Shown in pieces: positions 1-12,199 of a stretch of DNA of 64,000 bases (its first letter is position 1; each line of letters opens with the position of its first letter). Under the pieces are notes generated by a model. That model was not told the DNA's origin. It saw nothing but the letters and a program-made list of their open reading frames with translations, and ran no database searches. A program made the position numbers and the translations under genes. Origin of the DNA: Anomaloglossus baeobatrachus (Eukaryota; Chordata; Amphibia; Anura; Aromobatidae); contig NC_134354.1 of the NCBI RefSeq assembly GCF_048569485.1, positions 688,903,584 through 688,967,583 of the forward strand, read 5' to 3'.

Positions 1-162
1 CCGACATCGCACCTGCGATGTCGTAGTGTGCAAAGCCCGCCTTAGTGTATGTAAACTTTTGACTGCAGAAAATAATAAAAATGCGTTAAAACATTCACCA
101 ATGCTAGATATTGTTGGCATATCCATGGGTTGTGTGATAGGTGAGGGTCTTAGATGGGCTAA

Positions 163-421
163 ACAGGTTGTCCGGGCAAAACAAAACTTTTCAAAAGGGC
201 CCGGATATGTAAAATATAACGAACTCAGTCATGTTCATCTACCAGCATCCATCTGGATCCAGTGGTCCCGCATCTGGTGACATGACAGGGACATCACCAC
301 TTTCTATCTTTACATAGACTACGGAGCTGGATCCAGGTGTGCTCCAATTGGTGAGTGTGACTGAGTTTGTTTTATACAGTCCCATCTGCAAAATTGTGTT
401 TTGACCAGACAACCCCTTTAA
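163..421. repeat. TTAA-type short non-autonomous element (old copy)
   Basis: The left edge carries GGTTGTCCGGGCAAAAC and the right edge, read on the opposite strand, carries GGTTGTCTGGTCAAAAC followed outward by CCCTTTAA. Matching inverted ends beside TTAA are the hallmark of piggyBac-like MITEs, which are very common in frogs. The left TTAA is no longer visible, so the left boundary is approximate. The remaining sequence in 1-712 shows no gene that I can support. Confidence 0.5.
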
Positions 422-712
422 GGCAAGAGAAGCAGTGAACTAGTCAGGAGTATTTGTGTTTGGCTGGCCAAAATATTGTCTATCGAACTTATTTCAATAT
501 CCAAAGAAGCCATCGATATGCCATATATTTCTAACAGTTGTAATACCGTTTTAAAATAGAACTGAGATATAATGGAAGAATAGGAGTTCAGAGGGTGCAA
601 GTAATTAAATGGCATCTAATCAAAGTATGGTTAATGCAAATTTATAAAACCTGCATCACTGCGATCATAGATAATCAAAGGATTTACCACCATATATCCA
701 TCTTTAGAAGAT

Positions 713-1030
713 ACCTCCTGTCTATAGGTTAGATATTAACTTGCTGATTGGTTTAGGTCTACTCTGCAGAGCCCCTAGTTAATTGTGTAGTGGCTGATCA
801 TGCTCAACTTCACTCCATTCACTGTCTATGGGACTGCTGGAAAAAGCAGAGTTTAGCATTTGGCTATCGTCGGCAGTGCCATAGGGACAAATGGAGAGCA
901 TGCTCAGCCACTGTACAATTAAGGAGGGGCTCTGCAGAACCCTGTTCTCAGGAGCTGTGGGGTTATTCAGTGATCAGATGTCCACCGATCAACAATTTCT
1001 AACCTATGCTATGGACGGGTGATAATGTCC
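713..1030. repeat. Short inverted-repeat element
   Basis: The left side (around 720-760, TCTATAGGTTAGATATTA then GCTGATTGGT) is matched on the opposite strand by the right side (around 970-1020, CATAGGTTAGAAATTGTTGA then TCGGT). The interior is non-coding. It resembles the short non-autonomous DNA elements spread through frog genomes; the family is not identified and no target duplication is clear. Confidence 0.45.
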
Positions 1031-1152
1031 AATGATGGGAAGAACCCTTGTTTCGGCCATTGTGAGATTATTTCCTTTTTGTTTCTATGATGCAGAATGT
1101 ACAGTAAGAGCTGTATATAATGGTTTTAGAATTTCTTTTCCTTCTCTTTTAG

Positions 1153-1323
1153 AAAGTCAATACAGCGTGCTCCAACCTACAGGGGACATGTTCCTATATC
1201 TGTTCTACATTAGATGAATGTATAAAATACGTCAACACTAACCTGCATCTGAATAAACAAGATCCTCCTCTGCCAGTCTTACCAGGAGATGTGGTTGGCT
1301 CCAAACTTCCTCAGAGTCGAAGG
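1153..1323 (+). CDS. Internal coding exon of an unidentified host gene
   Basis: A pyrimidine tract ending CTTTTAG precedes the exon and AGG|GTATGG follows it. The 171 bases are 57 complete codons, with no stop in the frame that stays open across the next two exons. The peptide starts KVNTACSNLQGTCSYICSTL and ends VVGSKLPQSRR; it holds four cysteines (three in the first 20 residues) and a proline-rich stretch (QDPPLPVLPGD). I see no catalytic motif or membrane segment. It looks like part of the C-terminal tail of a larger protein whose upstream exons lie outside the window. I do not recognise the gene. The exon call rests on splice sites and on frame continuity over three separated segments, which is unlikely by chance. 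Confidence 0.72.
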
Positions 1324-2488
1324 GTATGGCTATACATTACATAATTGTGGTATAATATCTCCACGTAGACCACTTCCACACACGTGTCTCCATAGTCTTC
1401 TGTGTTAAATAGAAACACATTACTGGATTGTGAGCTTAAATCAGTAGATGCCAGGTTACAATGAAAGCGGGAAACACTAGGGGAAATATTATAGTTGTAG
1501 GACCGACAAGGGAAGAGATGCCAAATGTCAGTAATCAGCAGAACATGGACCCTCGTTAGTTTATGGAAGAGCCTTCCAAAAGTGGTACTCTAGATCTCGA
1601 TTTGGTTCTTATTTTACAAGCTTTTCTCAATGCCAGGCTTTCCATAAAGCTTTTTTGATGTTCTGATTTGTTAGCGCATGTGGCTCGTGGGCCTGTGATA
1701 TGTGGCTCACGGCTCTGTCTTAAACCATGGGCATAAGCACCAGATGTAGCAAGCACTATCAAGAGCAGGTCTCCACATGGTGACTTTTGTTAGTAGCTCC
1801 ACACAGAAGAGCAGATCTTAATGGGGGTAAGGTTGGAACCCCTGGATCTTGGTATACTGCCTTGGTGTGTTTTCTGTGGAAAAACGTTTGGCTGACATTA
1901 TACTGGTAATGGGTTCACTGGGTGTCACTACTGTGACGAGGCGGCAGCTGGATGTGGCTCGTGACCCTTTTTTAGAGCTGAATGTGGCTCTCGTAGGCAG
2001 AACGGTTGGGGACCTCTGTGTTAATGAGAAATGTCTTGATATGGATCGCCCCCCTATGAGCAGTTTTAATGACTTGGGCAGTTGGCTTTTTTGGGACCCT
2101 GACCAATATCATGATTCTATCCCTTTAATGATTTGTACAGTTTGCTTATTGGTGATCAATTTACCTGTTTACAAAGGATGACCCAACACGAGATGTTCAC
2201 TTTACGATCTGTAATAGTGTAACGATCAGTGCTCATAAGCTGCTACTGCTCTCGCCATCAAGAAGATGTGCTGTCGAGAGCCATGATCATTTGTACAAAC
2301 CAAAAGATGATTTCACCCAACGATCGAGCGTTTTCCTCGGCAGGGTGTTTTCACCGCATGAGTATCATGAAATGTGCGTTCCTTGGAAGTCAGTGTAAAT
2401 GCAGCTTAAGTTTCTTATTCAGTAATTGGTTCTCTTCTGCATTTTGTTCATTAACCTGTTAATGGATGTTTTTTGTATCTTTTTTTAG
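1324..2488 (+). other. Intron of the host gene
   Basis: This lies between the donor at 1324 (GTATGG) and the acceptor ending at 2488 (TTTTTTTAG). I see no clear transposon or other gene in it; the open frames here have no recognisable content. Confidence 0.6.
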
Positions 2489-2532
2489 GTAAAGCGTTCT
2501 CTTAGTCAACCTGTTGAGTCAACACCACCAAG
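2489..2532 (+). CDS. Short coding exon of the same host gene
   Basis: The exon follows a long T tract ending in TAG and is closed by AAG|GTGAGC, a strong donor. It is 44 bases long: 14 codons (VKRSLSQPVESTPP) plus two bases, so it ends in phase 2. The preceding exon ends in phase 0 and the following exon supplies the one missing base, giving an arginine codon across the junction. The peptide is serine- and proline-rich with a basic start, typical of a disordered tail. The product is not identified. Confidence 0.7.
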
Positions 2533-2654
2533 GTGAGCATGAAAAGAAAGTTATATTTGCTGTACTGTTCAATGTTACCATTCATATTGGAGTCCTATCT
2601 ATGATAAATAGACGTAGCTAAGAAACTGATGTAAATCTTGTCTCTGTCTCATAG

Positions 2655-2794
2655 GACTTCTAATTCACTAAGGCAGGGTGATGGCCGAACTGTGGTTAGG
2701 AATCTGGAGCAAATGGCAATGAGGTCACATACTCAAGAACGTCAGTACATGCCATCCAGTAATGGGGCATCAGGATAGCAAGACTCCGAATAAG
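2655..2794 (+). CDS. Last coding exon of the host gene, with stop codon
   Basis: The acceptor is CTGTCTCATAG. The first base completes the codon left open by the previous exon; 40 further codons follow (TSNSLRQGDGRTVVRN to MPSSNGASG) and then TAG at 2776-2778. The donor AATAAG|GTGAGC at 2795 lies only 16 bases after the stop, so an intron in the 3' UTR is expected. A junction that close to a stop is within the distance that normally escapes nonsense-mediated decay. With the two preceding exons this gives a 112-residue C-terminal segment, polar and probably disordered. The gene itself is not recognised. The start of the protein is not in the window. Confidence 0.72.
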
Positions 2795-3183
2795 GTGAGC
2801 CAAGACCTACCACTGAGGCTAATTAGGCAGCTGCTATAGGGCCACTGGAGAAATGGGGCCACCATTCTATGTTGGCTGCATCTTTCTTTTTTGTTTTTTA
2901 ATTATTAAAAGGATAATGGGAAGGTAAAAAGATAGCAAATCCTCCCATTCCAGGTGGTTAAGAGTAAAGTAATGGTAACCATAAGTTCAGATAAATCCAC
3001 TTGTCAAACAAAATAAAGTGTTAAAATGTGACCTTGCAAATACTTAAATGGGGTAAAATACACGATAATGAAAACGGCTTAATACCACCCTGCTTACTTG
3101 GTCACCCGCCACAGAAATTGTATCAGCGCATCAGTGAATACCCCTTTACTATAGCTACTTAATTGTGTTTTCTTTACATAGAG

Positions 3184-4451
<1,268 letters not shown>

Positions 4452-5476
4452 CAGTGGCTTGCTAAAGTATTCACCCCTTGGCTTTTTACCCATTTTATTA
4501 CATTACAACCCGTGTTTAAATATTTTTGTCATCTTATTAGTGCTGATGGATCACACACAAAATAGTCTAAGTTGGGGAAGTGAAGTAAGAAAAATCTAGG
4601 CAAAAAGCAAATTTATGGGATAAAATTAATATTCACCCCTTTTGCTAAGCCTCTATACATTTCTGGGTCAAGCTATTTCCTTCAAAAGTTACATGTTTAG
4701 GAAAGGAAGTCCACCTGTGTGTAATCTAAGTGTCCCGGGGTCTGTCATAATATACACCCCTTTTCTGAAAGACCACAGAGGCTGCAACACCATTAAGCAA
4801 GAGGCACTACTAACCAAATAACATCATGAAGACCGAGGAGATCTCCAAACAAGTCAGTGGCAAAGTACTTGAGCGGTACAAGTCAGAGTTGGGTTCTAAA
4901 AAATATCTCAATCTCTGATGATCCCCCGAGCATCATCTATGCCATTATCCTCAAATGGAAAGAACATGGTACACAATTAATCTGACAAGAGAGGGCTGCC
5001 CACCAAAACGCTCAGCATGGGCAAGTAGGGCATTAATCAGAGAGGCAGCACAGAAACCAAAGGTAACCATGAAGGAATGTAGAGTTACCAAGTAGAGATT
5101 TGAGTATCTCTCCATACGACCACAATAGGCCATACAGTCCATAGGACTGGTCTTTATAGACTGATGGCCAGAAAAAAAGCCTTTACTTGGAAGACTTGTT
5201 TTGATTTTGCCAATAGACATGTGGGAGTCTCCCCAAATATATGGGAGAAGGTGCTGGGATCAGATGAGGCCAAAATTTAACTTTTTTGACCACCGTGGTA
5301 AACGCTATGTCTGGCACCAAACCAACACCGCTCATCACCCCAAGAACACCATCGCCACAGTGAAACATGGTGTTGGCAGCATCATGCTGTGGGATGTTTT
5401 TTGGCTGCAGGGACAGGGAAAATAATTCAAGTCGAGAGGAAGATCGATAGTGTGAAATACAGGGATATTTTTGAGC
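4452..5476 (+). mobile_element. Tc1-like transposon, 3'-truncated (family B)
   Basis: It begins at a TA with CAGTGGCTTGCTAAAGTATT, a Tc1-like terminus, and sits inside the right terminal repeat of the preceding element. The transposase on the plus strand starts near 4826 (MKTEEISKQVSGKVLERYK), is broken by stops and shifts, and keeps a region with [17 protein letters not shown] at 5340-5390. It ends abruptly around 5476 at the start of the processed pseudogene, so the last third and the right terminus are missing. Confidence 0.78.
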
Positions 5477-6452
5477 TCCGGCGCATGGTCCCTGCTGTCG
5501 GGTATATATCAGTATGGAACCAAGTCCTGGGAAACCAAAAGTTCCTGATTTCTTCTGTACCCTGGGAAAACCTACCTTACGATGTGTTTGGAAATGCCCG
5601 CACTGTGGTACTTTTAATGGGACTTGTGGCCTGAGCTGCAAGACCAAGAGCTGTGGCACCGTCTTCTGTTGTCGGAACAACAAGCCTACACCTCGAGATG
5701 CTGTGAAGCTTCTTACTGGATCTCATATGCATATATATTGAGTGAGGCAAAGGGATAGGTCCTAGTCACAGATGTTTACATGGTCATGGGTATTTCTGAG
5801 AGTACCATACAGACTGCAGAATGGACAATCATCACTCAGATAAGCTCTGGATGATGTTTTGCTCCATCTTGTCTGAAAGCAGTGGTTCAAGGGGTGGTAG
5901 AGAATCAATGTCAGAACATCAATCAAGCAGTGAGCTGCCATATTGAAGCTGAGCCGCTGCCACTCAAAAGCTCAGTGTTGAATGCTATGCAGATGCCAAC
6001 AGAAATCAAGCATGATATCTGGGTACTCTCGTGAGTGCATGGGGAGATTGTTTCATAGGGTGAACAAATCTGTCCCGGACGTGCGGTGCAAACCTAGCCC
6101 AAAGAACACCCTGGGCTACATCCATGTATGCTGCACACAGAAAGGAGACAACTACCTTTTTCATTGTTCCTGTGAAGCTCAGAAAATGGCTAATGTCACA
6201 TCGTCAAAGGGTGAAAATGAAGATAAGTGTGTGCACGTCTACACCTGCCTGGGGGCATTTGCCTGCGATGATCCCCTTACTGAAGAATTCACCGAATATT
6301 TCAACATCATGTCTGAAGGAATTAGAGATAACAGTGTTAGAGACGGACACCAGGATGGATATTGTAGAGACCGTGGTGCAGACACATGAAGCATCCTCCT
6401 CCCCAATGCTCAAACCCAAGAAACCAAGAAATGAAGAGTCTTCGGGTGAAAA

Positions 6453-7768
6453 CTATACCAAGTTGTCTACAGACAATTGTTAGCGCTTGACCCCAATAAC
6501 CATTAAATCTGCAGCTAGGTTTATAGGCAAAAACCCCTTTAATTTGCCTGGAATCAGAAATGAATTTTAATTGAGATTTTTTTGGAAACTAAAAAATCCC
6601 CAATAAACCAGCGCTGATAAGAGGTTTTTTTGTTGTTAATATTTTATACTTTTTATTGCTATCCTTGTTTTTAGACACAGATTTATTCAAAACAATTCAC
6701 ACAATAGAAGAAAAGAAAAATACACCACATATGGTAGAAATAAAAATAAATTAAAAAATAATAAATATAAATAATTATTAGTGCAGCAAATAGACACCAG
6801 GTGTCTGGTTGCAGTACCCCGGCCGGTAGTATTGCAATTATTAAACCTAGTATAGTGTATTAAGTGATGTTTCAAGGCATATGATATTTAATGCCAATTG
6901 AAAATATCACTGCAACCTGATTTTTCAGATACCTGGAGAATTTTTTTCCTTCAATCCATAAGCACAAAGGTTTTTAATAGAGGCTGAATATATTATAAGC
7001 AGCAATTTCAGCGTTCCAAGTACCTTTTAAATGAAATTGAAGAAACTGCACACCAAGATCGTAGTGAGGATGAGTTAGAGCCCCAGCTCATCAAGTGTTC
7101 CAATAGGGTTTACCTGCAGTCAAGTTCAGGCATCAAGCTTCCACATGCTGGGTGACTGCACGATACTTTCTCCTCCTAGAGATATAAAGTCATTTCCATG
7201 CAGGAGTTCCTATTTGCACTCCTACAGTCAAGTTCAGACATCAACCTCCATAAGCTGGGTAACTGTGCGGAACTTTCTCCTCCTGGAGATATAGAGTAGT
7301 TTCCGTGATAGGGACTCCTATTTGCGCTCCTATTTTAAACGGAGCAGAGCCACATAGCACTATTCTGTGCTAGTTCACAGGATGGTAATTGAATCAGGCA
7401 CGCAGCTTCTACTGCTCCTTTAGTGACAGCCCGGGCGTTCGCCACATACAGGGCTGGATATTCGCAAGGGAGAGAGAGGCTGCTAGATTATCGGCACCTC
7501 GCAGGGTGAGCTGAGCAAATGTCCAATCCGACGCGCATTTCGGGGGCGTTACTGGTCCCCTTCCTCAAGGCAATTTTTATTTTTATTTCTACCATATGTG
7601 GTGTATTTTTCTTTTCTTCTATTGTGTGAATTGTTTTGAATAAATCTGTGTCTAAAAACAAGGATAGCAATAAAAAGTATAAAATATTAACAACAAAAAA
7701 ACCTCTTATCAGCGCTGGTTTATTGGGGATTTTTTAGTTTCCAAAAAAATCTCAATTAAAATTCATTT
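6453..7768. mobile_element. Foldback-type DNA element inserted in the pseudogene
   Basis: The pseudogene sequence GGTGAAAACT occurs just before (6443-6452) and just after (7769-7778) this block, which looks like a target duplication. Inside, about 200 bases at 6562-6760 reappear as an inverted copy at 7565-7767, including TACCATATGTGGTGTATTTT on the right. The arms are nearly identical. The left arm starts about 110 bases inside the putative left boundary, so the true left end is uncertain. The centre has a two-unit tandem repeat and the text GACGCGCATTTCGGGGGC. No transposase is present. Confidence 0.6.
7127..7335. repeat. Two-copy tandem repeat, unit about 105 bp
   Basis: The unit starts CAGTCAAGTTCAG and ends TCCTATTTGC(A/G)CTCCTA. 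It occurs twice head to tail within the foldback element, with roughly 80-85 percent agreement by eye. Confidence 0.7.
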
Positions 7769-8028
7769 CAGGTGAAAACTGTTTAGTCCAGGATACTGTA
7801 ATTTCCAATCCAAAGAAAACTACTCCAAAAAAGCCAAAAAATCAACTCTGCTACAAAGAGACCAGTGCCAAATCAGCTGATGAATGAGAGTCCGGTATCA
7901 TTGACCTTCCTAGACTGGCTGGCCAGTGTGAACAAGAGGATCCATCAGACCATGCATTTCCAATTTGATGGTAAATCGGAGTCATTGGTATTTCACATTC
8001 CCCAATCTTTCTTTGATGCCCTGTCTTA

Positions 8029-8666
8029 GGCCTCTCTCACATGTCCGTGAAAAACCACGCATGTTTTTCATAGACGTGCTAGAGGTGCGTTTTGCCCTCC
8101 GTGACCCATGTTTATGGCCTACGTGTGTTCTCCGTGTGTTATCCGTGATAACACACGGAGAACGGAACTTTCTGCTCACCTGTCCCTGGCGTCGCTGTCC
8201 GTGGTGCTGATTTTCGGTCTCCGGTCCTGCCGACTTCCTGCTGCTGCTGCTTCCGGAAACAGTGAAGTGAATATTCAATGAGCTTAATGAGCGGCGGTCG
8301 GCAGCAAGTGACAGCAGGGGCAGAGACTGCAGGGCTGGAGAAGGTGAGTAATGGGGTTTTTTTTTTCACACAGACACATGTTTTTTCTCCGGTGCGTGTC
8401 ACACGGAACACATCCGTGTGGTCCGTGTGCATTATGTGTGACACGTTTGCGTTCCGTGTGACACCCGTGATGCCGGAGAGAAAACGGACATGTCGGCGTG
8501 TGGAGCACACGGACACACGTAAGTACGGAACGAACACACGTTTCGTGCCAAAATACTTACGTGTGTCCAAGACCATAGGAATCCATAGGTCTACGTGTGT
8601 ACGTGTCTCCGGTATGTGAAAAAACTGCCAAACACGTACCGGAGGCACGTACATGTGAAAGAGGCC
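8029..8666. mobile_element. Harbinger-like non-autonomous element, TTA duplication
   Basis: Ends are GGCCTCTCTCACATGTCCGT on the left and the inverted GGCCTCTTTCACATGTACGT on the right, flanked by TTA at 8026-8028 and 8667-8669. The duplication is verified by the host: removing the element plus one TTA restores the frame of the C2orf42-like pseudogene (DALS, stop, RLSMGNA). A 3-bp TWA duplication points to the PIF/Harbinger superfamily. The interior is rich in ACACGG/CCGTGT motifs with no transposase. A related copy is at 10207-10814 in the opposite orientation. Confidence 0.75.
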
Positions 8667-8888
8667 TTAGAGATTGTCCATGGGGAATGCAAGGACGCAC
8701 TACAGCCTTCTTACGAAAAGACACCCTTCCTTTGGGAACTTTCTCCAAGTATACCTGGCACATCACTAACGTTTTACATGTTAAACAGATCTTCGACATG
8801 CCAGAGATGACCCTAGAAATTATCAAAAGTTTTATCCAGAACAAAGATGGGGACATTTGATTTATTTAAATGCCTGGAAGTGGATAGT

Positions 8889-9347
8889 ACTGTTTATCAA
8901 TTACTAGGTGTCATCTTGATCTCATGATGTCAAAATGTGAACAGCATGATGAGGACTATTTTTAAATACCAATTCTAATTGAAATCTGAAATTTATTGGG
9001 CAATTTTATAGATCAAACACCTGTTGTGAATTTTGCCATTAAGCTGCTTGTTAGAGAACAGCAAGTTGTGCAAAAAGTAATGAAACATTGAACAGTAGGA
9101 CACGAGCGTCCAAAAGTTTAGAGAAAGTCACATTAAGTTCACCTGAAAAGATTAGTGCATTTAAAGATTATCCTGATATTTGACCCTGAAAGACAGGTAT
9201 CCCTGACTTGTGAGCAGTGTATGTGGTATGTTATTTTTTCTTATGTTTTACCACAGCTCTATCTGTGGATAATGAGTGTATAATATTCCAGTACAGCCAG
9301 GAATATAAGGCTATACTAGAGGTCACATGTGGGGGTCACCATACGAT
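8889..9347. other. No gene seen
   Basis: Homology to the C2orf42-like pseudogene fades near 8888. The text around 9000-9190 looks like generic frog repeat sequence, but I cannot assign it to a family. Confidence 0.4.
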
Positions 9348-9358
9348 GCTTTCACTAC

Positions 9359-9790
9359 TTTTTTTTTTTTTTTTTAAATTCTTTATTTATTTAGAAACCA
9401 TCACAACAATAAAATACAGGTCTGTAATAATCACAGTGTGCTCAGAACAGAAAGTACATCGAGACCAATCATAGGCAAAACTAGACAATGTATAAAAACG
9501 TACACTCCATCCCGAAAATATACATATGCAAGGTTCCTGTAAGATTTTCTTTTCTTATTTACATAAGTGAAAAAGAACAGTGCGCCTTAAGGGATTAAGA
9601 AACGCATGTTTAGAAGAAGATAAGGAAACAAGATAGAAAAAGGAAGAGAATATAGAGGAAACGGAAAAGGGGGAGCAGGGAAGAAGTGGGACGGGAGGAG
9701 GGGGAATAGAATGGGGATTGGGGGGGAAGGAGTAGGCGGACATTTAGACTCGTCGTTTATCAGCATGCTTACAGAATTGCGGATTCGTTG
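9359..9790 (-). mobile_element. Short poly(A) retroelement insertion (LINE 3' end)
   Basis: An 11-bp duplication GCTTTCACTAC is found at 9348-9358 and 9791-9801. The insert starts with a run of 17 T, that is, a poly(A) tail read on the minus strand, and contains a purine-rich G tract at 9630-9730. Target duplication plus poly(A) is the signature of target-primed reverse transcription. The G-rich tract is reminiscent of L1-type 3' UTRs, but the family is inferred. No coding sequence remains. Confidence 0.72.
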
Positions 9791-10039
9791 GCTTTCACTA
9801 CCTTTTATGTATCATCCTGGCAAATACGCATGCGTTTCTTCGTCCAGAGGTACGTTTTTCTGCCAGAGCGTGCTTTTTTTGCTGAAGAAACAAAAATTGC
9901 AGTGTGTGCACACAGTCCTAGAGTTCGGATGCTTCACGTATGCTGACAACTCGAACCAGCATCGCTGTACTCTGGTACGCTCTGTGCTCGGACTGATGAG
10001 AGCAGCTTGCAGTGTTTGAATGCCCTGAATTGGGGATAA

Positions 10040-10873
10040 CAGTGGATGTAATGCGTATAAAAAAATAAAATAAAGTGAAAAAACCCCGTCCCTCCCCCCG
10101 GAAGTGATCTGTTTATGGCTGGCCGCATGCGGGCGGAGAGCCGAACCGCCCAATCAGTGACTTCTATTGGGGTTCCGGTCAAGTCAAGGTCCAGACCTGA
10201 GCTTTAGGCCTCCTTCACACGTCCATGTCTCCGGTACGTGTTTGGTTAGTTTCCTCATGTGCCGGAGACATGGGCACACGTAGACCCATTCAAATCAATG
10301 GGTTTGCGCTCATGTCAGTGTTTTGCCATGGACCGTGTGTCCATGTGGAGCATACGTGTGCGCATGCGCTCCACACATAGACATGTCACTTTTTCTCCGG
10401 CATCACGGGTGTCACACGGACCACACGGATGTGATCCGTGTGACACGCATCAGAGAAAACACACGTGCCTGTGAATTAAAAGGAATTTCTATACTCCCCT
10501 TCTCCAGCACTGCTGTCTCTGCCGCTGCTGTCACTTACTTCCGCCCCCCACTCATTATGCTCATTGAATATTCACTCCACTGCGGGACGGAAGCAGCAGC
10601 AGCGGGGAGTCGGCAGGGCTGGAGACCGAAGATCAGCACCACGGACAGCAACGCCAGGGACGGGTAAGTAGAAAGTTCCCGTTCTCTGTGTGTTATCACG
10701 GATAGCACATGGAGAACACACATGTGCCATAAACACAGCACACGGAGGGCAATACGCACCTTTGACACGTCCGTGAAAAACGTGCGTGATTTTCACGGAC
10801 GTGTGAAAGAGGCCTAAGATAAAGTTCGGCTAAACCTACAGAACCTGAACTTCAGCGGGCTTGCTCATCTCTA
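10040..10873. mobile_element. hAT-type MITE end around the Harbinger-like copy
   Basis: The right edge reads GGGCTTGCTCATCTCTA, a terminus seen in frog hAT MITEs (opposite strand TAGAGATGAGCAAGCCC). The matching left end was not located, so the left coordinate is a guess and the element is probably truncated. Confidence 0.3.
10207..10814. mobile_element. Harbinger-like non-autonomous element, second copy
   Basis: Its ends (GGCCTCCTTCACACGTCCAT and inverted GGCCTCTTTCACACGTCCGT) and its interior match the element at 8029-8666 in reverse orientation, including the CACTCATTATGCTCATTGAA segment. The flanks read TTA on the left and TAA on the right, so the target duplication is unclear. Confidence 0.68.
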
Positions 10874-11305
10874 TTCACTAGTCTCAACGAAAAGCAAAAT
10901 GCAGTTAATAATCACCCCCCCCAGCTTATGGATGACTACCTTGATATGAAGGATCGGAAGAGCTGTACTAATTGTTTCTATGGAAACCTTGCTTCTTACT
11001 TGTAAGACATTCCAGCTAGTGACCTACTGCAGGAGAAATATATGTTTTTCTTGTATTGGAGTAAGAAAATAATTCTAGGTAGGTAATATTAATTGAGAAT
11101 GAAGGCAAAATTGTGGCTTCTGATAATGCGTTGCTATGGTTTCTAGGTGCCCGGCCTGCACCGATCAGCAGGGGTCCTACCGTCAGATGGTAAAACCGCC
11201 ACACTTTACTCCTTGATAGTTGTGTGTGAGAGACGAGTATCGCCTACACATGTCTTATCCGTACCTCCAGAGAATTAAGTAATTGTTTGACTTTTTCTTT
11301 TGCAG

Positions 11306-11525
11306 AAATATTGAGACCAAATTGTAACATTTCCTCAGTGTAAAGGATATGAAGGAGATACACGAGTGATGGACCCGTCTACTACAGATTTGTTTCCTCG
11401 GTACAGAAGGTTTTGCACATGTACATGGTCGTTTTACTAAGTACTAAGGGCGTGTGCAATACAACTGATAAACCTGTATAATATATGACATGTGAATACA
11501 AAATAAAGTCTACTTTTATATATTT
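11306..11525 (+). other. Terminal non-coding exon (3' UTR) of the host gene
   Basis: A strong acceptor (TTTTTCTTTTGCAG) precedes it. It has no long open frame, and it ends shortly after AATAAA at 11502-11507, followed by a T-rich stretch. It fits the end of the transcript whose stop codon lies at 2776-2778. The cleavage position is approximate. An alternative is an unrelated transcript end, but the acceptor plus signal makes the 3' exon reading attractive. Confidence 0.6.
11502..11507 (+). terminator. Poly(A) signal AATAAA
   Basis: A canonical hexamer about 200 bases after a strong splice acceptor, followed within 30 bases by a T-rich region. Confidence 0.6.
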
Positions 11526-12199
11526 CTAGACACGTGTGATCCCTGAATTCCTCATCTTATACTATGTCCCCTATATTTAAATAGATCACGCAATTGTCCT
11601 CGATTCCCCCATTCTGGTTGGCGTCTGCCCTTAAGTTGGTGGATAGAGGACCGCAATTGCCCTCCATTCATTGTTTGATTGTCCTAGATGGGTGAGAGTG
11701 CTATCACATAAATAAACAACACACAATACCACTACATCCATCAGCGGGATGTACCCTACATATTCAGTTTGGAGAATATAAGAACTAAGCAGTATACATG
11801 TACCACAAATTTTTCATGGGCTTTGAACCTGCGTCATTGTAATTGTGCAGCCCAGGTTTAAACAATACCTATCAAAAATATTAAATAGAAAGGTCTTGTT
11901 TTAAAGAGTCAAGGTTTAAAGTGCATATATAGATTCTTCCATTCTATCCACAATAGTATACGAAAAGAAATGCGCTACAACAGCATTTATATATGTAAAA
12001 AAAAGTTTTACTGTTTAGAATTTATTCTTTTAATCATCTATCGGTAGCAATAAATATTTTACCCAAAAGTTCTTAGTGCACAGTTTAAGGTATATCTTCA
12101 GAATGATATATCTTGATAAAGAATCCAGAGTCTGAGACATACAGCAGCTGCCAGGCCAGCCAGTTCGAAATCAAGCTACGTTTTGGGGGACCGCCCCCT
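11526..12199. other. No gene seen
   Basis: AT-rich intergenic sequence. Near 12170-12205 is CTACGTTTTGGGGGACC followed by CCCCCTTTCTTAAGCATG, which resembles the ACGCGTTTC module seen in other repeats here. Confidence 0.4.

Larger units (their letters stand above)
5477..8888 (+). pseudogene. C2orf42-like: Processed pseudogene similar to vertebrate C2orf42
   Basis: The ATG at 5514 opens a peptide beginning MEPSPGKPKVPDFFCTLGK and continuing with a four-cysteine zinc-ribbon-like stretch (CPHCGTFNGTCGLSCK, then CGTVFCC). Downstream pieces, in order, include [35 protein letters not shown], then after the insertions WHIT, PLGTF-like and FIQNKDG segments. From memory these match the human C2orf42 protein (about 574 residues) from residue 1 to roughly residue 440. 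The match runs without introns, so a retrocopy is the simplest reading. It carries several frameshifts and stops and two inserted elements (6453-7768 and 8029-8666). The 3' part and any poly(A) tail are missing. Function of the parent protein is not known to me. Confidence 0.82.

Noticed and set aside
5514-5741. Functional C2orf42 gene
   Set aside because: No introns, several stops and shifts, two insertions and a missing 3' part point to a dead retrocopy.
8139-8654. 171-residue minus-strand frame
   Set aside because: It lies inside a Harbinger-like element made of ACACGG/CCGTGT words. No conserved domain and no support from the related copy at 10207.
9630-9735. Purine-rich tract as a regulatory G-quadruplex
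   Set aside because: It lies in a short poly(A) retroelement with an 11-bp duplication, where such tracts are part of the element's 3' UTR.
11820-11860. tRNA-like B box (TTTGAACCTGC) as a tRNA or SINE promoter
   Set aside because: No matching A box at the right distance and no cloverleaf could be drawn.
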